The notes under the pieces are model-generated. The model saw only the letters and a list, made by a program, of their open reading frames with translations. It was not told the origin of the DNA and did no database searches. Below, piece after piece: positions 1 through 11,252 of a stretch of DNA of 64,000 bases (its first letter is position 1; each line of letters starts with the position of its first letter). The position numbers and the translations under genes were made by a program. The DNA is from Rutstroemia sp. NJR-2017a BVV2. Its lineage: Eukaryota; Ascomycota; Leotiomycetes; Helotiales; Rutstroemiaceae. The stretch covers positions 1 through 64,000 of the forward strand of contig NJPS01000020.1 of NCBI GenBank assembly GCA_002946415.1, given 5' to 3'.

Positions 1-107
1 GCTAGCGCGTTAAAGAACATAGTCTTTCTTGGAGTATCAGCTTCCCCACCTCCTAGAGGACCAGGAGAAGGAGTCCTAAAGGGTCTCAAGCGTGTTGGTG
101 GCGCCAT
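1..107 (-). CDS. 5' end of an unidentified protein-coding gene
   Basis: Reading leftwards from an ATG at 107, an open frame runs 35 codons off the window edge. It begins MAPPTRLRPFRTPSPG and continues with a Gly-rich turn and TPRKTMFFNAL. The ATG context is purine-poor but clean, and no in-frame stop occurs before the edge. The N-terminus is basic and proline-rich, as in nuclear regulatory proteins, but too little is visible to assign a family. The long pyrimidine-rich stretch to its right would be its promoter and 5' leader. It could also be a chance ORF. Confidence 0.5.
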   Translation of the reverse strand, partial: MAPPTRLRPFRTPSPGPLGGGEADTPRKTMFFNAL

Positions 108-1537
108 GGTTGTAGTTGTTGATGATTAAATGCATATGGCTAAAATGATGATATTTACGCTTATGGCCCGTGCGCACGGAATTCTGTCACCCACTGTTGA
201 CCTCATCCCATCCTCAGCAGTCTGTTCTCAACACTTGCATACACACAAGACAACTTCCCATCCCATCCCATATCTCAAACCAAGGAAAAAGAAAAAAAAA
301 TTGTTTTAACTTTTCTCCACCGCCGCGGCGCGCCCATCTCTTTCGTCCGTCCACCATATTATAGTCATGTCTCTCTTCACCGCATCCCCACTTATCAGAT
401 CATTCCCTGCCCTTTCTTGCCTTTTCCCTCCCCAAACAAAACCATCTGTGCACTCATAGTCAACCCTACAGTACACCATCCCATCCCGACGAAGATCATA
501 ACTGAACCCACAACAACCATCACAGACGGACGGCGTAACTTATATTGCGTGCGTGCTACTTAATCTACCCGCGCAAGAGAGGGGAGGATGAGGGGTCCCA
601 AAAAAATCAACTACTATATCTAACTTATCCCATCCCGAGCCGAACTTAGTCTCCGATCAGATCTGGATGAAAAAGACTTCGGACTTTCGGGAATTCACTA
701 AGATGGGATCTACGATTTAAACAGATCTGTGGTGGGATTAATACTTCTGTTTCTACTCCCGCTTTGAGCGCTAGAATTCGTCTAATGTTGCTTGGGGCTA
801 TGTATGTGTGTATGTAGTTCTCTTTTACTATACTGTGCTATGCTGGTGCTGAATTATATCGTATTATTTGATATTGCTATATTATTCTAGCACCCATTTA
901 TCTATCCATATATTTCTATAATCCACCCCCTTATCCCCTCCACATTCTACATACCTCCCCCTCCCCTCCACCTTCTACCTCCTCTACTGCACCTCCTACA
1001 ACATACTTGTACAGTAGCAGCACCAGATCCGATCGGACCAGAAAGCGGCTCAACCCCTCCCCCCCTTCATATCTAACGAACTTCCATTATTCCAATCCAC
1101 TCCTCCAGTCTACATACTTCCCCACCAACACCCATTCATTCAACCAACCAGCACCTTTAAATTCAACAGACAACCTCTACTTCCACAACCTCCCTCTTTC
1201 CCCCTCCTCTCCAAGCCAAATCCAATCCAATCCCATCAAACCATAAACTCTTCCTCTTCCTCTTCCTCTTCTATCTTGCCTTGCCTTGCCTTACCTATCC
1301 ATACCTCTCTACCTTGCTTGACTACATGCACACACATACACAACTCAGACCTAAGTTAGCGCAAGCAAGAAGAGTATATAGTACAACACCACCACCACCA
1401 GCACCACAACCCCGCCAAGCAACCATTTCCTTAACCACCAAGCTACCTACCCACCTACCCACACCCCCCATCTCCCATATAAAGTACTTAGCTATCCACG
1501 CAATCGCATTCGCAATCCCAATTCCGATCGATATACA

Positions 1538-1566
1538 TCTCCATTTCCATTTCCATCTCCATCTCC
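1538..1566. repeat. TCCATT/TCCATC hexanucleotide microsatellite
   Basis: About five consecutive 6-bp units of the form TCCATY. The six-base period keeps all frames open and gives spurious dipeptide ORFs. Confidence 0.8.
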
Positions 1567-1613
1567 GTCTCGCCCTCACTCCCCACTCCCCACTCCTCAC
1601 GCTTCAATCCCCT

Positions 1614-1646
<33 letters not shown>
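1614..1646. repeat. Compound (CA)n(TA)n microsatellite
   Basis: About seven CA units run directly into about nine TA units. This is a classic compound dinucleotide repeat, likely polymorphic between strains. Confidence 0.9.
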
Positions 1647-1823
1647 CAGCTCGGCTAGCAAGACTGACTCGATTGATTCCATTGTTTTCATTTCTTCGTT
1701 CATCGCTAGTAGTATATATATATATAAATATATATATCAGTATAGCTGCATGCATGTCTACTAATACAGATAGATGGATCTATACTATGAATGAGTATAT
1801 CCACATTCATATCTATAGCACTA

Positions 1824-1866
1824 TCCACGTCCACGTCCACATTCACATCCACATCCACATCCATAT
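1824..1866. repeat. CCACGT/CCACAT hexanucleotide repeat
   Basis: About seven imperfect 6-bp units (TCCACGTCCACG, then ATCCACATCCAC) form a second hexamer array 260 bp from the first. Confidence 0.8.
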
Positions 1867-2013
1867 CAATATCACTCACTGTCCACATCACTATCATCAT
1901 ACGATATAATATCCCTAACCAAGAGCATCCATTCAACTCAGCTCACTAACTAGCCGGCAGGTTTAAATTCAAATGATCTACTCTGCCGTCGTCTTTGAAC
2001 TTTTTTTTTTCTT

Positions 2014-2064
2014 TTCGCTTCCCTTTTGATCTTTCGCTTCCCTTTTGATCTTTCGCTTTCCTTT
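2014..2064. repeat. 19-bp tandem duplication
   Basis: The unit CTTTTGATCTTTCGCTTCC occurs twice in direct succession, with flanking partial copies. It lies about 210 bp beyond the 3' end of MKT1. Confidence 0.75.
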
Positions 2065-2276
2065 GGATTTTTTTTATGTCTCCCATCTCCATTTCCATCT
2101 GCATGTCCCCTCCATTTCTATCTCCCTATTTTCATCAATCCACTTCTTACCCCCATCCACACAACTCCTCAACACTAACTTAACACTACCTCAGCATCTC
2201 TCCTCTCCTCTCTTCTCCCTTCATAATCACAATTCCTTCTCCTCTCCTCCACTCCCCATATACCCCTCCCTCAAGT

Positions 2277-5000
2277 CTACCTCCTCCCCCCCAAATACCT
2301 CCCCGCCTCCTCCCAGCTTTTCTTCTCCGCCTCGCTCATCTCCTCCTTCCCCAGGGTCCTCACGCCCGCAAGCAGGGCATCAAAGAATCCAAACGCAACA
2401 TCCAGATCCTCCGGGAAATTAACCGCATGTGGCACAAAACTCGTGCTGTAGGAATTTTTCAGCTTGAGTTTCTCCTCCGCGCTGCTGTCCGCTTTGATAT
2501 AGTCGTCCAGGTAGGTTTTGACGGCGATGCCGAAGGCGACGTCGATATCTTGGCCGAAGGGGAGGCTGTGGGGGGGAGGGGTGTTAGTTTGGTTGTTTGG
2601 GAGGGGGAAGGGGGAAGGAGAGGGGGAGAATGGGGTGGGGAATAAGGATAGGAATGCGGATGGGGAATGGGATGGGATGAGATGAGAATAGATATAAAAC
2701 AGAAAGAAAACATACCTTCGTCCTAAACGCTCATACTGTTTCCTATCACGCACCACCTGACCACTCAGCAGCATCGACGCCACAATAGCCTCCACCAAAT
2801 CACGATCCGAATCCCGGATAGATTTAATAAGCGAATGATACGCAAGGAAGTTCTTGCTCAACGGGCCCGTGTAACCAATAGCTTGGTGACGCAGTTTAAG
2901 CAAACAAGCTGTTCGACTAATCAGCAAGCAATTCGCCTTATCTTCATCCGAACCACGCATGGGTCCACCAATAAGTTCCGGATGGCGATCACGAGTGTGT
3001 AGATTGTTGAAACGGAGAAGTTCAAAGGCTATGAAGGCTGCTTCTTCGATGAGATGGGCGTCGTTGTATTTTTCGGATATGGGCTGGATCGCTTTCAGTG
3101 TAGTGGCGAGGGCTTTTCCCCAGTTCGTCAATTCATGTTTGTCGTTGACATATCCCCTAACATGTAGAAGACGCCATAAACCATTTGCAAGGATTTCCGA
3201 TTTCGTCGTGAGCCCAGTGGTTTTCTTTTGGCCGATGGTTTTAGACGGGAAATCTTTTTCAAGCAGTGATAAACAAGCGAATGGTATCTTTCCTGCTTTC
3301 AACGACTTGGTCTCTAGGGTCTTCAAATCGGCTTCTTTGACACCCCACAGGTCGATCTTCTCATTGAGTTGGGGTTGCAGTCCGCGGTGGTTCAGCTTAG
3401 GCCTTAGTTTCTCATCAAACCAGAAGCGCATCGTGATATCTTTGTAGAGGAAACCACGATGCATTCGAGATGCAATAATAGCAGCCGCAGCCTCCTTTAC
3501 AGGTGATAGCGAGTCCACAACCAGACGCTGGTATTCTTTAGACACAACACCGTCCAGTGTTGGGAGAGCATAATATTCGAGTGAGTTTAGTGTATTGAGA
3601 AGTCGAGGCCCAAGAACATCGGTTTGAAGGTAAGAATACAATTCCGGGGGTAATTGCAATCCAAGGTATTCGTGGCTGTCACTAGTAAGATTATCAAAAT
3701 CTCTAATGTGAATACTGCCATTTTCTTGAACAGTGACACAATGTTTGATGCCCATTTTTGCCTTTCGATACTTGTCAAGCCAGTTTCTGTCTTGTACATT
3801 TAAAATATCACCGAAAGCTGCGCAAGTAGCACTGACTGATTTCTCTGATGTTCTGAGGAGGTTGACCGCATCACCCACACTGTGTGGCTGACGACTGATT
3901 ATGCTTCCATCTTGTAGAGGTGGGAAAGGTGGTAGGAAGGATGTGCCGGCCATCAATAATGCATCCCATAGCATGTCCGGCGAAATGTTGAGTCTCTTCA
4001 ATAAATCGGATTTGACATATCCAATGAAGGCTTTGTTCTCCCAATCTTTTGGGGTTGGTGGTGAAATAACTGCATCCGATATATCATATAGAAGCAGCTC
4101 CCGGGAGCCCATGATGCCGTCAATGTATTGAGTTTCCTGGCGATCAAGAGCTGCTAACTACATTTTCATGAGCCAAGATATTGGATGCGTGTATTGTGCC
4201 ACTTACCTGAGCACAGGCACTGAAAGGCGCAACCATGTATTCTAAGCTTCGTTCAACAAGGACTTCTTGTAGGGTAGGATATAGGTCGGTGATTTGGATG
4301 GCGCCTGCTCTTTTGTCAGTATCTTAATCGCGAGACGATCATAGTAATACCAACCAGCCTTGCGAAATGCCGCGACTGCATCTGTAGGATTGCCATCATT
4401 ATATAGTGCCCAGGCATGCTGTGTATCACCAATAGCTGCCTTTAGGTTGTGCATAGTCATTTCATTCTTTCCCACAACTGCTTGCCCTTCGAAGACGAAG
4501 AATGGTGTGATGTTGTTTTCCTTCCACTTATCCAAATCATTCTCAATGTGTTGTCGTAAGCCCATGGGGCATCCACCCAAGGCAGCGAGGAGGGGTTCAT
4601 CGGCAGGTCCTTTTAGAAGGTTCGAGAGATATGCGGTTGCTTCAACACCAATTTTCGCATTGGCGCAATCGGAGAGTGGCATGGAGCTGATCGCAAGTTA
4701 GTTGAGGGTCGTTTGAGATAATGGTAGGAGCCTTACCATGATCCCAGATCGATGTAAGGGTCGCCAGTATTTACTAGTCCATCCACGTTAGCATGATTGA
4801 CCAGGACTGGCTCTGCCCAAGAGTTTGCGGAAGTGGTTGTGGGTTGCAATTGGAAAGTATCAGACACGTAGGAAGGATCATATAGAGAGAATATGGAGGG
4901 TATGGGAGCTATTGTCGACTCTTTTTGAAAACCCATTGTGCAAGGACTGATGTGCGCGAGGCTGGTAGGTCGAGGGGAAATTGTCGCACTTACGAGGCAT
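2277..5000 (-). CDS. MKT1: Mkt1-like post-transcriptional regulator (XPG-like nuclease fold)
   Basis: Six exons can be joined: 5000-4994, 4920-4737, 4686-4355, 4304-4207, 4157-2716 and 2565-2277, giving 783 residues, close to the yeast length of about 830. The N-terminal third is the XPG-N-like region (KIGVEATAYLSNLL, GGCPMGLRQHIENDL, ITPFFVFEGQ), followed by an XPG-I-like part with IDGIMGSRELLLYD. The C-terminal half is the conserved Mkt1 region ending in YLGGRR. Mkt1 is known in yeast as a Pbp1 partner that acts on mRNA fate and helps maintain M2 double-stranded RNA, and the fold is thought to lack nuclease activity. The first exon is only 7 nt. An alternative start at 4936 would avoid that exon. 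The intron at 2566-2715 is longer than the others. Confidence 0.88.
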
Positions 5001-5701
5001 GGTGGTTGAGTGTTGGGTATTTAATGGGTAATTCTTCTTGAAAGCTCTTTCTGGATGCGATTGACAGATATCCTGAGCGCTTTCCAAAATGAGGATTATG
5101 AGGCTAGATGGTGAGGCTAGATCGTGTTCTTGTTCGTGGTCGTGCGACCAGGGGGTTTTTCAGGAACGGGGAAGTTTGTGGAGGGGTTTGTGGAAACAAC
5201 GTTGGGCGTTTGCGGGATGTTAATCGCCAGTGTTTACCAGGTAACGTTAGTTGTGGGGTTTATATGGACAAGAAGAGTGAAGCGTAATGTGATGTTCGGA
5301 GAAGGAATTCAAAAATATACCTCGTCGTAGGTATAGGTAAGGCTTGCAGTGTCTGAATGGAGGTATAAGAAAGTTGTTGTGTTCTTTGGCCAAATAATTT
5401 CGAAGCTCACTCCCTTACGAAAGTACCACACCTGGCAATTCTTAAGCTCCAAGGTTCATTTAGGGCTTAGCGTTCCCGCAATTGATCGATCGTCTATCAA
5501 CGCACGTGATCCGGCGATAAGACAAATGCAAAACATTCCAAGCCAAGACTCCAAGGGTTTTCCTTATTCGTTATCGGAAGGGTCTGGGTCTTTGAGTAAC
5601 AAGTGTGAGTAAAATGGGCGGGCGAGGACCGTATATAACATCCCACTTTCTCAACGGGAAGTGTTTTTCACACTGAATTTGCCTGTTTTAACACCGCAGC
5701 C
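5001..5701. promoter_or_regulatory. Divergent promoter between MKT1 and the 2OG oxygenase
   Basis: This 0.7-kb gap separates two divergently transcribed genes. A TATATAA at 5632-5638 lies 64 bp before the oxygenase ATG and is a good TATA candidate. A palindromic CACGTG E-box sits at 5503-5508. No further gene is visible. Confidence 0.6.
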
Positions 5702-7380
5702 ATGTTGACGAATAATGAAGGTCCAATTCCTGTTATTGATATATCTGGTTCGTTGCCAGAAGCAGAAGTAGCCAAACAACTTGTAGATGCAGCCGCAACA
5801 TACGGTTTCGTGTACATCAGAAATCTCGGGAGAGACATTCCTGCTGAGGCTATTGACAGGACTTTTGATCTGGTACGTCAAACTGAAGTTTACCTTCATC
5901 GACAATTACTGACAGTAGAAATAGTCCAAGAAGTTCTTCTCGTCCTCAATTGAAGAGAAGCAAGGATGCAAGATCACGGAGAATGCATGTGCCTCGCATA
6001 TCTGTAAGGGACGACGAAGCTAATGCAGCTTTAGAATCGAGGATATTCCGGCATGCACACTGAGCATCTGGATGGAAAGAATCAAAGAGTATGACACTGA
6101 AGTCACCCTTATGTCATTTATAATACTAACTCTTTCTACTAGGTGGGAGATTTCAAAGAGTACCCCGCCATGCCCCGCTTCCCAATGTCACGATGTCAGA
6201 AAATCTAACTCCCCTTTCTAGAGCTATGAATTTCGGGGATTTCGTGGACGGAAAAGCCCAGCAACCTCTTCCACCCTCGTTAGCACCACATGAATCAGAA
6301 CTTGATGAGTTCCAACAATACTGTCACAAGCTGTGTCTAAAAATCCTTACCCTTTTTGCCATCGGTCTCGAAGTAAGCGCTCCTGATCAAGCCATTTATA
6401 CTCAGTAAATCATGTTTTGATTGTACCAAACAGATCGATCCCGCGGCTGGAGGTTCATCCTGGTTCGCTTCTCGTCATCATGGAGGTCCTACTGGTTGCA
6501 TTCTTCGCCTTCTTCACTATCCTTCCATTCCAGCTGATTCTGATTATCAACCTGATGTTGATATAAGAGCTGGGGCTCATTCGGACTATGGTTCCATTAC
6601 TCTCTTGTTTCGTAAGTCTTTTTAGCTCCTATATCTCCCAGTCTGCTCATTCTATTTCTTCGTCTTTTTCATTCCTATCCGTCCCTTCTCATACCACCTC
6701 CGCATCTTGTATTCGCGTGTTCTACTGTTTCCACGTTTCCCTTTTACAACTCATTATAATTTCACACTCACCACTTTCACCTTCTCTAATTCCTTTTTTC
6801 CACTCCAACTTTCCTTTCCACTTCGTTCCCCATTCTAACTTCTCTACTTCCTGTTCTTCACTATACCTTCCACTCCCCCTCCCCCTTCCACCTCCCAACC
6901 AACTAACCCCCCTCCCTCGCTCCAGAACGTCCCTCCCAACCCGGCCTCGAGATCCTCCCTCCATCCTCCTCCTCCAGCTCCCCACCCCAATGGACCCCCG
7001 TCCCCATCTCCCCCTCCCCCACAACCCACGACCCCTCTCCTCCCATCCTAGTCAACATCGGCGACCTGCTCTCCCACTGGACCAACAACCTCCTAAAATC
7101 CACCGTGCACCGCGTCATCTTCCCCACCGCCTCTTCCCCATCCGATATCGCCGATCGCTACAGCATTGCGTATTTCTGCCATCCTGTGGGCTCGACTGTG
7201 TTGGAGAGTGTGCCTAGTGAGCGGGTGAGGGCGTTTGGGGAGAATAAGGGGAATAAGGGGAATACAGAGGGAAATGAGGGAAAGAAGATTACGGCGGATG
7301 AACATTTGATGGGGAGGTTGAGGGCGACCTATTTGGGGATGTATGGGAATGAGGAGAAGAAGGGGGAGGAGGAAAAGTGA
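5702..7380 (+). CDS. 2-oxoglutarate/Fe(II)-dependent dioxygenase (isopenicillin N synthase-like)
   Basis: Seven exons: 5702-5872, 5925-5984, 6035-6088, 6143-6159, 6222-6372, 6434-6611 and 6926-7380, giving 361 residues. The N-terminal DIOX_N region opens with PIPVIDISGSLPE. The double-stranded beta-helix core carries the iron ligands His200 and Asp202 in RAGAHSDYGSITLLF and the distal His near residue 272 in KSTVHRVIF. A downstream DRYSIAYF supplies the 2OG-binding Arg-x-Ser. NRGYSGMHTEHLDG is typical of the fungal subfamily. Substrate is unknown. The second intron uses a GC donor, exon 4 is only 17 nt, and the last intron is long (314 nt) and pyrimidine-rich. The C-terminus has a Gly/Asn/Lys low-complexity insert. 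Confidence 0.9.
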
Positions 7381-7613
7381 TTTGGGTGGAGGGAGAGTGA
7401 TGTAGATATGGGGTTGGGTATTACCATATGCTCAATGTAGGCCAACTCGAACTTTTGTATGCATACCCCAAGAAATACATATATCTGGGGTACTACCATC
7501 CATCTCGTCTATCTATACAGTTTCAGTGATCACGATTACATATATAATCCCCATTCCCTCCCAAACTCTTATCAAAATATCACGTCTGCGCCTATTCACG
7601 TACCCACAATCCC

Positions 7614-9369
7614 TCAATATCCACTCCGTCGAATCCTAGCCGGAACCACGCGCCCACCTATAATTTCCGGCTTGGCTCCAATCCTCATCAACTTCCTCAA
7701 CGCATTCGTCATATCCATCGGCTCTCCATCCGCATACACATCATGATCGAATTCCCCCCTACTCTCCACGCCCACCTCCTCACCATCCAGATCCATCCCC
7801 TGTACATCCATTTCCCTCAACTTCCTCTTACTCCCCCCTCCCGTCCCCAGACCCATTTCCGCAGCCTTCCTCCTCCTCCCCGCCATCGCCGGCGGTTTAT
7901 TAGTAAACAAATCCCTAATCTCCGTTCCCTTTTTCTCCCCTCCTCCTTCTCCTGCTCCTGCTCCTGCTCCCCCCGCTTTCCCCTCCCTCCCATTCTTACT
8001 CCTCGGCACCAACACCATCCCCTCCGCAACCCGCATATACTCCTCCCAAACCCTCTCATCCGTAACCCCTTTCGTAAAAGGCGGATACCGCATCTGCGCT
8101 ATACGGCGCAGTTGTGCGATGAAAGATACATTAGGACTCGGGGGTGCGAACTCTGAGGGGTAGTCCCGCTCGAGAATATCCGCTAGGAGGGAGGATAATA
8201 GGTGGATAATGCATTTTGCGATGCGCGGGCCGTCGCTGGTGCCGTTGTCGGGGAGGCGGTAGGAGAGGTAGAGTGTGTGGGTGAGGAGGGGGAGGGTGGG
8301 GGGTCGGGGTCTGGTGAAGAGGGAGAGGAGGAGGGGGATTAGGTGGGAGAGTTGGTGGAGTTGGTGGGGGGTAGCCTGAGGGTGGTGGGTGGTGATGGGG
8401 AGGGGGTGAGAGGGGGCTGGGTCTTCGGAGATGGTGTCAGGGATGGGGATGAGGCCGTAGGCTTTTTTGTATGAGAACTTTGCAGGTGGGTTAGTATGTT
8501 TTAAGGAGAACATATAAATCCAAATAAACTCACCGAACACTCTTTCTTAAGCAATTTATAAAGTTTGGTTGAAGTCCACTTCAATGTCTTCGTGTCCTCA
8601 TCAGCATACGTCTCCTGACGAAATTGAGAGAGCAGAAAATACGAATTCGCATCATCTGTTAAGACTCCCATGACATCGCCTGCGCGTAATCCACGACCAT
8701 CTTCTCGTGCAAACTTCCACAGCAACTCAATTAGCATCTTTCATCGTCATGTATTTCCACGTCTCCATGAAAAGAAAGGAAAATGCAAAGAAAAGTAAAA
8801 AGAGAAGAGAAACATACCTCCCAAGAAAGCTGCGTGATACTATCCTCCACCTCCCCAGCCACAACCCCCAAATAATAATCCGTAACAAAATGCTTCAACT
8901 CCGCACTCGCGATCAACTGGCCATAACGACTTGAATACTGCTGTGACGGAACTATCTCAACCCAATACTGGGTCTGGTTGTCTAGAACCCAGAAAGCGAT
9001 TGCGCCGAGGTCGTTGCGTTCATAGGAGAAAAGCTGGAATGGAACTACACAGTGTGATCCATTGGGCTTGTGCACTGTTTGTTTTGTGAGAACTTTGAAG
9101 GCGAAATTGGAAAAGGAAAGTGAAGAGGTAATAGAAGAGGGAGGAATAGAGAACTTACGACGCATTTTCTCAGGTTCTTCAATCCAAAGGTAGCCTTCTG
9201 CGCGGAGGGGAACACCGGTTGAGAGATCGTCGACACTGGCGGGGGTGGATTTTCCTTTTAGTATTATGGCGTCAAATAACGTCAGTTTCGGCGGTTCTCT
9301 TTCTTCTTTTTGAAGCGATGAATCAGTAGGATCGTCGAGATCCATTGCTGTGGTGAGTTTCGGGGCCAT
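7614..9369 (-). CDS. Stand-alone RFTS (DNMT1-RFD-like) domain protein
   Basis: Four exons: 9369-9159, 9092-8818, 8725-8534 and 8477-7614, giving 513 residues. Residues about 90-280 resemble the replication-foci-targeting domain of DNMT1: PFQLFSYERNDLGAIAFWVL, then YWVEIVPSQQYSSRYGQLI, then LKHFVTDYYLGVV, followed by a helical tail. No methyltransferase catalytic domain follows. The C-terminal half is low complexity, with Gly/Ala/Glu runs, a basic GRRRKAAEMG patch and a conserved-looking tail (NALRKLMRIGAKPEIIGG). RFTS domains outside DNMT1 are known in fission-yeast Raf2 of the Clr4 complex, so a heterochromatin role is possible but inferred. The first intron is 66 nt, in frame and stop-free. 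The family call is from motif resemblance only. Confidence 0.72.
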
Positions 9370-9811
9370 ATTGCAGGTGATTGCGCGTGACTATACTTGG
9401 ACTTCGGTACGGCGGAGAGGAGAGATGATGAACTAGTACGGCAGTCTTGTCTGGATTGAAGCCATTGGTTTGATCGCGGAGAACAAAACTGACATTCACT
9501 GTATTGATTTGTATGAAATGGGAATTGGGTTCAATATCAATCGGCAAATGGTTCACAATTTGTTCAGCCACAAATATATCGACGTGAAGTTGAACTGTGG
9601 CAGTGTCGTGTGCGAGACATAATAAGTGTGGCTTGAGCTTCAGCTAATCATATTGAATTTAGATAAGATACACAAGTTTAGTTCGAATCGAGTCCTCTAT
9701 CATGATTGGCTGCGCACATTTGATACAAGTTTGAAAACTTGAGAAATATCTCCCATCCTAACTTCAAGTAAGCTTTACCCAACAATTGAAAGCCAACGAG
9801 CGCACCAGCTC
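9370..9811. promoter_or_regulatory. Divergent promoter, RFTS gene / PUS4
   Basis: A 442-bp gap between two divergent ATGs. ATTGG (inverted CCAAT) occurs near 9706, about 105 bp before PUS4. I see no gene and no clear TATA box. Confidence 0.45.
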
Positions 9812-11252
9812 ATGAACAAAATCATCTGGAGAAGAATGTCTCCAGGAAAGGTACTTGAGGGTGTCTTTGGTAAGAATTCTTCAGTGTATAATTCTGTCAA
9901 TCAATCTAGAACTAACATATCCCACCCACACAGCCATCCACAAACCCACCGGACTCACCTCCGCCCAAGTCCTCCGAGACCTCCAAACGCACTTCAACCC
10001 CTCCGAACTCTTCGCTCCCTGGATCCAAGCCGAGACTGCAACCCGCGACCGCGAAAACCACAACCAGCGGCAAAAACGGCGCAGAAGCAACAAAAAAGTA
10101 CAAGTGAAAATCGGCCATGGCGGAACCCTCGATCCCCTCGCAACCGGCGTGCTCATCGCCGGTATAGGCAAGGGCACAAAAGCTCTCGGCAACTTCCTCG
10201 AATGCACCAAGACGTACGAAGCTGTGGTTCTCTTCGGCGCCGCGACAGACACATACGACAAGAATGGCAAGCTGCTCAAACGAGCGCCGTACGAACATAT
10301 CACGCGGGACATGGTCGAGAAGGGTCTTGCTAAGTACAAGGGGAAGTTCATGCAGTTACCACCGTTATTCTCGGCATTGAAGATGAACGGCAAACCGCTC
10401 TACGAGTATGCGCGCGAGGGCAAAGAAATCCCCAAAGCGATCGAGCGGCGCGAAGTCAATGTGTCCGAGCTGGAATTGCTAGAGTGGTATGAAGGCGGCT
10501 CGCACCCATGGAAAGCGCCAACGGAAGAAGCAGGGTATGCAGAAGTCAACGTTGCAACGAAGTTGTGGAAGCAGGAGAATGCGAATCCGGCGAGTCATAC
10601 GCCAGACGAAGAGAACGAGCGGGCATTGGAGGATTTTGAGACGCGGAAGAGGAAAATGGGAGATGATCAGGATGAGCTGGTGGTAGAGAGACCGGCGTCA
10701 AAGCAAAAGAAGATTAAAACTGCCGCGGAAAATGAGCAAGAGGCGATGATGTCGGGAGGATTAGCGGAGAAAGAAGAAACTACCCCGGAACAGGACAAAC
10801 CGATTCCGTCCAAGGAGGACTCTGGGAAGAAAGGGCCACCGGCGGCGAAAATCCGTATGACGGTGTCGTCGGGCTTTTACGTTCGTTCGCTGTGTCATGA
10901 TCTGGGTACGGATTTAGGCTCGGCGGCATTGATGACCGAGTTGGTGAGGACACGACAAGGGCAGTTTGAGCTGGGGAAGAACGTGCTGGAGTATAGTACG
11001 CTCCAGGAAGGGGAGAGCGTATGGGGCCCGCAGGTAGAGAAGATGCTGGATGAGTGGTCGGTGGATAAGTTGCCGATTAGCGGGACGGGGGTGAAGTCTG
11101 ATGTGAAGGAAGAACCGAAGGCTGTTGCGTCCGAGGCGGCAAAGGAGGTTGAGAAAGAAGAGACAGAAACTGAATCCAAGGGTGTTACATCGGAGGCGGC
11201 TGGGGCAAGCGAGGAGTCGAAGGAAGTAACAGAAGAGAAGGTGGAAGCCTAG
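9812..11252 (+). CDS. PUS4: tRNA pseudouridine-55 synthase (TruB family)
   Basis: Two exons, 9812-9869 and 9934-11252, giving 458 residues. An in-frame ATG at 9836 (MSPGKVLEGVF) is an equally good start. The TruB fold is clear: AIHKPTGLTSAQVLRDL near the N-terminus, then GHGGTLDPLATGVLIAGIG, whose Asp is the catalytic residue, then KTYEAVVLFGAATDTYD, PPLFSALKMNGKPLYEYAR, and the C-terminal SSGFYVRSLCHDLG. The enzyme makes the universal pseudouridine 55 in the T-loop of nuclear and mitochondrial tRNAs. Two charged insertions (around residues 230-330) and an acidic Glu/Lys tail make it longer than yeast Pus4 (about 400 residues). These inserts look disordered. Confidence 0.95.

Larger units (their letters stand above)
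108..2276. other. Long intergenic region rich in microsatellites
   Basis: No coding frame is convincing here. The + strand is strongly pyrimidine-rich (runs of CT, CCAT, TTCC). Several short tandem repeats are listed separately. Peptide-like frames made of repeated Met-Glu or Asp-Val come only from hexanucleotide repeats. The region probably holds the promoter and leader of the leftward gene starting at 107 and the 3' flank of MKT1. Confidence 0.7.

Noticed and set aside
1488..1936. Frames encoding repeated Met-Glu and Asp-Val dipeptides
   Set aside because: They arise only from hexanucleotide microsatellites and have no other protein-like content.
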